Notes under the pieces: generated by a model
What the model was told of the DNA's origin: nothing
Seen by the model: the letters and a program-made list of their open reading frames with translations, nothing else
Databases searched by the model: none
Shown here: in pieces, positions 61,614-64,000 of the stretch
How positions within the stretch are numbered: the first letter of the stretch is position 1
Layout: every line of letters starts with the position of its first letter
Origin: Clostridium saccharobutylicum DSM 13864
GTDB taxonomy: Bacteria; Bacillota; Clostridia; Clostridiales; Clostridiaceae
Length of the DNA stretch: 64,000 nucleotides
Assembly (NCBI RefSeq): GCF_000473995.1
Contig: NC_022571.1
Location: forward strand, 3,999,416 to 4,063,415
Reading direction: 5' to 3'
Position numbers and translations under genes: made by a program

Positions 61614-62711
61614 TTAAATTACTTCAAATACAGAATACATAGACAACTTTTTTATAACTTCATTTATAATAGAATCTCTTTTTAAATCATCAGCATTAAA
61701 AATATTATATTTTTCGCTACTATTCTTTGTCCCATTTGTATGTGTAAAACTAAGCTTAAGTTGATCTAATGAATTAGATACTGGTCTATACTTAGATATA
61801 AAGAAACCATCCAATTCCACATTAAACCTATAATTACATGCTAACTTCATTTCATCAAAAAATTCATCATTATATAAACCATCTAATAATGACAGAATAG
61901 TATAATCTGAATTAACGGCATTACATATCTCAAAAGCATAAATACCATAATTAAAACTATGATTCTTAGTTAATGGAATAATACAATCAGGCACTCCAAT
62001 AATTATCACATCAGGATTTTCACTTTTTTCAATTTCCTTAACAAACTTGTTAAACATTAAAATCTTTTCGTTTTCTTTATATTCATTACTAAAAAACCAA
62101 TCTGGTATAGAGTAAAATCCCATGGTTTCACTTAATGCTTTTGTTCCTATTTGACTGACTTTATAGCCATTTTGTAAAAATTTATCCCTTAAATATAATT
62201 GAAGATCAAATTTTTGTGTCATAGGAGACATTCCTAAAACAGTAATTATAGGTGTATTTATTTTCGCTAATGCAAATGAAATCTCTACATTATTACAATC
62301 CACCATATTAAAATCTTTAATATAATCATTAATTGTAATTATTTTTACATTGTTAGCTTCGCATAATTTATATATTTCTTCTTCATAGATATACCCTGAG
62401 TTAACCGTATAAAGAATATTTTTATTATGTTTACCAATGTTCTCAATTAAATCTTTTATATTGGTAAATTCCACCTTTTGTATTGATTCAGTAATCCATA
62501 CAACATCTATATTCTCAAAGCATTCTTCTGAAATTTGACTTTTAATAGTAAACCCTAATTTTTCACTATCATCAAAATAATATGCATCCTTATTTTCTAA
62601 TCCAAATCCGCTTGGGGCAACTAAATACTTAATGTCAATATTGTTTAATAAATGATTATTTCTTATCACTGGTAAAAACTCAAAATCATACGGAAATACT
62701 ATAGCATTCAT
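61614..62711 (-). CDS. Peptide maturation system protein, TIGR04066-like
   Basis: 365 residues, cytoplasmic. Opening NAIVFPYDFEFLPVIRNNHLL and LVAPSGFGLENKDAYYFDDSEKLGF recall TIGR04066, a protein of unknown biochemistry found only beside clostridial radical-SAM Cys-rich peptide maturases. Middle TPIITVLGMSPMTQKFDLQLYLRDKF looks like a nucleotide or P-loop-like strand-loop region without a true Walker A. Start ATG 62711 with GGAG six bases upstream. Located 16 bp after the radical SAM gene. Confidence 0.75.
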   Translation of the reverse strand: MNAIVFPYDFEFLPVIRNNHLLNNIDIKYLVAPSGFGLENKDAYYFDDSEKLGFTIKSQISEECFENIDVVWITESIQKVEFTNIKDLIENIGKHNKNILYTVNSGYIYEEEIYKLCEANNVKIITINDYIKDFNMVDCNNVEISFALAKINTPIITVLGMSPMTQKFDLQLYLRDKFLQNGYKVSQIGTKALSETMGFYSIPDWFFSNEYKENEKILMFNKFVKEIEKSENPDVIIIGVPDCIIPLTKNHSFNYGIYAFEICNAVNSDYTILSLLDGLYNDEFFDEMKLACNYRFNVELDGFFISKYRPVSNSLDQLKLSFTHTNGTKNSSEKYNIFNADDLKRDSIINEVIKKLSMYSVFEVI

Positions 62712-62726
62712 TTTTTTCTCCATTCC

Positions 62727-64000
62727 TTATACCTCCTTTTCAAAATCACAACCATATTTCTTTAAAACAATATAATCTTTTATTTGCTCTTCTGCATTTT
62801 TTTGTGTTTCACTACATCTACTCAATCTTCTTTTTCTTGATAGATCTCCATCCTCTTCTGCCATAGATACACATTGGGTACATATCTTAAAGCACCAACA
62901 TTTCCTACATTCTTCTTCAGTAGTATTAGCTATATTTAAAATGTTCTTTGCTTTGTCAATATCAAAGCCATTATGTATATTACCAATATTTAAAATATCA
63001 GCATTTTCATTTACTCTCTCACAAGGATAAAACTCACCATCCACATTCACAAAAAATCTTTGTATTCCTGGAATGCATTGTCCTCCTGGACTAGATTGTA
63101 AAATTCTTTCACCTCTTACCTTAACTCTATCATTCATGCTGCTTTTTATATTATTAACAACATTATTTAATAAAGTAGGCTTGTACGCACTAAATATGTT
63201 ACTGCAATGATATAAATATGCCTTAAATGTTTCATATTGTGCATCCGCATAGTATTTAGTGTTTATATCTATCTTCTCAACCTTATTTGTAACATTCACA
63301 TAGTTACCAGCTACATTTAAATCTTTTACCATATCATATGAAAGGAAAAATTCATTTGCACAAGAAAAATTTTCTTTTAAGTCTATAACCGCATTAAAAG
63401 ATATCCTTTTATAAAAACTTTCATCAATCATTTTAACTTTGCTTAAATTTTTCATAACAACTTCAAAAGTACCTCTATGTTCATCTGCAAAAATTCTATT
63501 TTTATTCTGCACATCTGCTGGACCATCTAAACTAATTACTAAATCAAAATTATTTTCTGACAAAAATTTTATCTTTTCCTCTGTAAGTAGTGTTGCATTT
63601 GTTGTCACAGTGAAGAAAATCTTCTTTCCAATAAAAAGTTCTCTTATATAATTAATACATTTCTTCATTAATTCAAATTCTAGCAAAGGTTCTCCACCAT
63701 AAAATCCAAAAACAACTTCTTCAGTATTAGTTGAATGTTCATAAAAGAAATCAATCGCTTTTTTAGCTACTTCCCACGACATTCTCTTATTACTATGTGT
63801 TCTATTAACATAACTTCCAGAATAAACGCAATAACTACATCTTAAATTACAGTTTTGTGTTACCTGTAAAGTTAGTGATCTTAAATTATTTTCATATAAA
63901 TCTTTTAATAAATCAGTTTCTACATGCTTTATCTTTAGATTTTCATTTCGTGGTAATAACATTCCTTGAGACTTTAGATATTCTATACCATCTCTTAAAT
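62727..64000 (-). CDS. ccpM: Radical SAM/SPASM peptide maturase, CcpM-like (5' end outside window)
   Basis: At least 423 codons, still open at the window edge (upstream codons LRDGIEYLKSQG continue the frame), so the ATG at 63962 is internal. The radical SAM cluster motif is CNLRCSYCVYSG; downstream FGFYGGEPLLEFELM, TTNATLLTEEKIKFL and VISLDGP are family features. C-terminal SPASM-type cysteines lie in YPCERVNENADILNIGNI and ECRKCWCFKICTQC...RRLSRC, for auxiliary 4Fe-4S clusters. It matches Cys-rich peptide maturases that make thioether-type modifications. The substrate peptide genes are probably further upstream, outside the window. Confidence 0.82.
   Translation of the reverse strand, partial: LRDGIEYLKSQGMLLPRNENLKIKHVETDLLKDLYENNLRSLTLQVTQNCNLRCSYCVYSGSYVNRTHSNKRMSWEVAKKAIDFFYEHSTNTEEVVFGFYGGEPLLEFELMKKCINYIRELFIGKKIFFTVTTNATLLTEEKIKFLSENNFDLVISLDGPADVQNKNRIFADEHRGTFEVVMKNLSKVKMIDESFYKRISFNAVIDLKENFSCANEFFLSYDMVKDLNVAGNYVNVTNKVEKIDINTKYYADAQYETFKAYLYHCSNIFSAYKPTLLNNVVNNIKSSMNDRVKVRGERILQSSPGGQCIPGIQRFFVNVDGEFYPCERVNENADILNIGNIHNGFDIDKAKNILNIANTTEEECRKCWCFKICTQCVSMAEEDGDLSRKRRLSRCSETQKNAEEQIKDYIVLKKYGCDFEKEV

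Noticed and set aside
1..64000. CRISPR arrays, tRNA or rRNA genes, riboswitches
   Set aside because: No regularly spaced short direct repeats, no cloverleaf or rRNA-like sequence, and no riboswitch consensus were seen by eye. The dispersed hairpins are irregularly spaced and not CRISPR-like. A covariance-model scan would be decisive.

Overview
The window is very AT-rich with Gram-positive style ribosome binding sites (GGAGG, AGGAGG). It also carries CotF-type spore coat proteins, an EFR1-type ferredoxin/flavodoxin protein, many two-component and c-di-GMP proteins and a clostridial Cys-rich peptide maturation cluster. This points to a Clostridium sensu stricto genome, probably near the solventogenic C. 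beijerinckii / C. saccharoperbutylacetonicum group. The genus call is inference; no rRNA or tRNA gene was seen.

Left region (1-13.8 kb, minus strand): a polymorphic-toxin island. A head operon encodes two VgrG/gpD-like spike proteins flanking a PAAR-like DUF4280 protein, three accessory proteins (one with pentapeptide repeats), a full-length toxin with a REase-fold-like C-terminal domain, and its presumed immunity gene. Downstream lie silent cassettes that reuse the toxin's middle segment. One is a start-less but fully open EndoU toxin with an immunity gene, one is a WHH-nuclease toxin tail with a DUF6985-like immunity gene, and one more leader copy is cut by the window edge. The leader copies begin at the same point and, where visible, end at the motif GDNILWNSGNK, so homologous recombination could swap toxin tips. 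Transposons litter the array: an IS110 element whose non-coding left end is split by an IS4-family element, plus IS21 and IS3 remnants.

13.8-19.4 kb: decayed DNA with gene remnants, a dead tyrosine integrase and an IS1182 remnant, around an orphan lantibiotic-immunity-type ABC operon (LanF-E-G) whose lanG has a likely one-base frameshift at its start.

19.4-43.7 kb: ordinary chromosomal genes. These are a GH3 glycosidase with a divergent AraC regulator, a chemoreceptor, a YesN-type two-component pair, a GNAT acetyltransferase, a cytosolic hybrid-sensor kinase divergent from two tandem sugar-binding proteins, two CotF-like coat proteins, an EFR1-type protein, a polysaccharide deacetylase, and a heterodimeric ABC exporter with a divergent LysR regulator.

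43.7-57.6 kb: an XRE/DUF2975 pair beside a frameshifted DUF2975 paralogue, a YbaK-type deacylase, a small P-loop protein, an HxlR regulator divergent from a ferredoxin-nitroreductase, an ABC-2 exporter, an AhpD-like protein, a GGDEF-EAL protein and three tandem DUF6033-like paralogues.

57.8-64 kb: a RiPP-type cluster on the minus strand: radical SAM/SPASM maturase (cut by the window edge), TIGR04066-like protein, acyl-carrier-related protein, S8 peptidase and ABC exporter. Precursor peptides are probably beyond the right edge.

Intergenic regions hold several families of dispersed hairpin repeats. One family is bounded by ATAGATATCC-like termini and forms long imperfect hairpins of about 165-320 bp; another is bounded by AAGGCACRTGAAA-like ends. 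In places these repeats supply the stop codons or last codons of genes.
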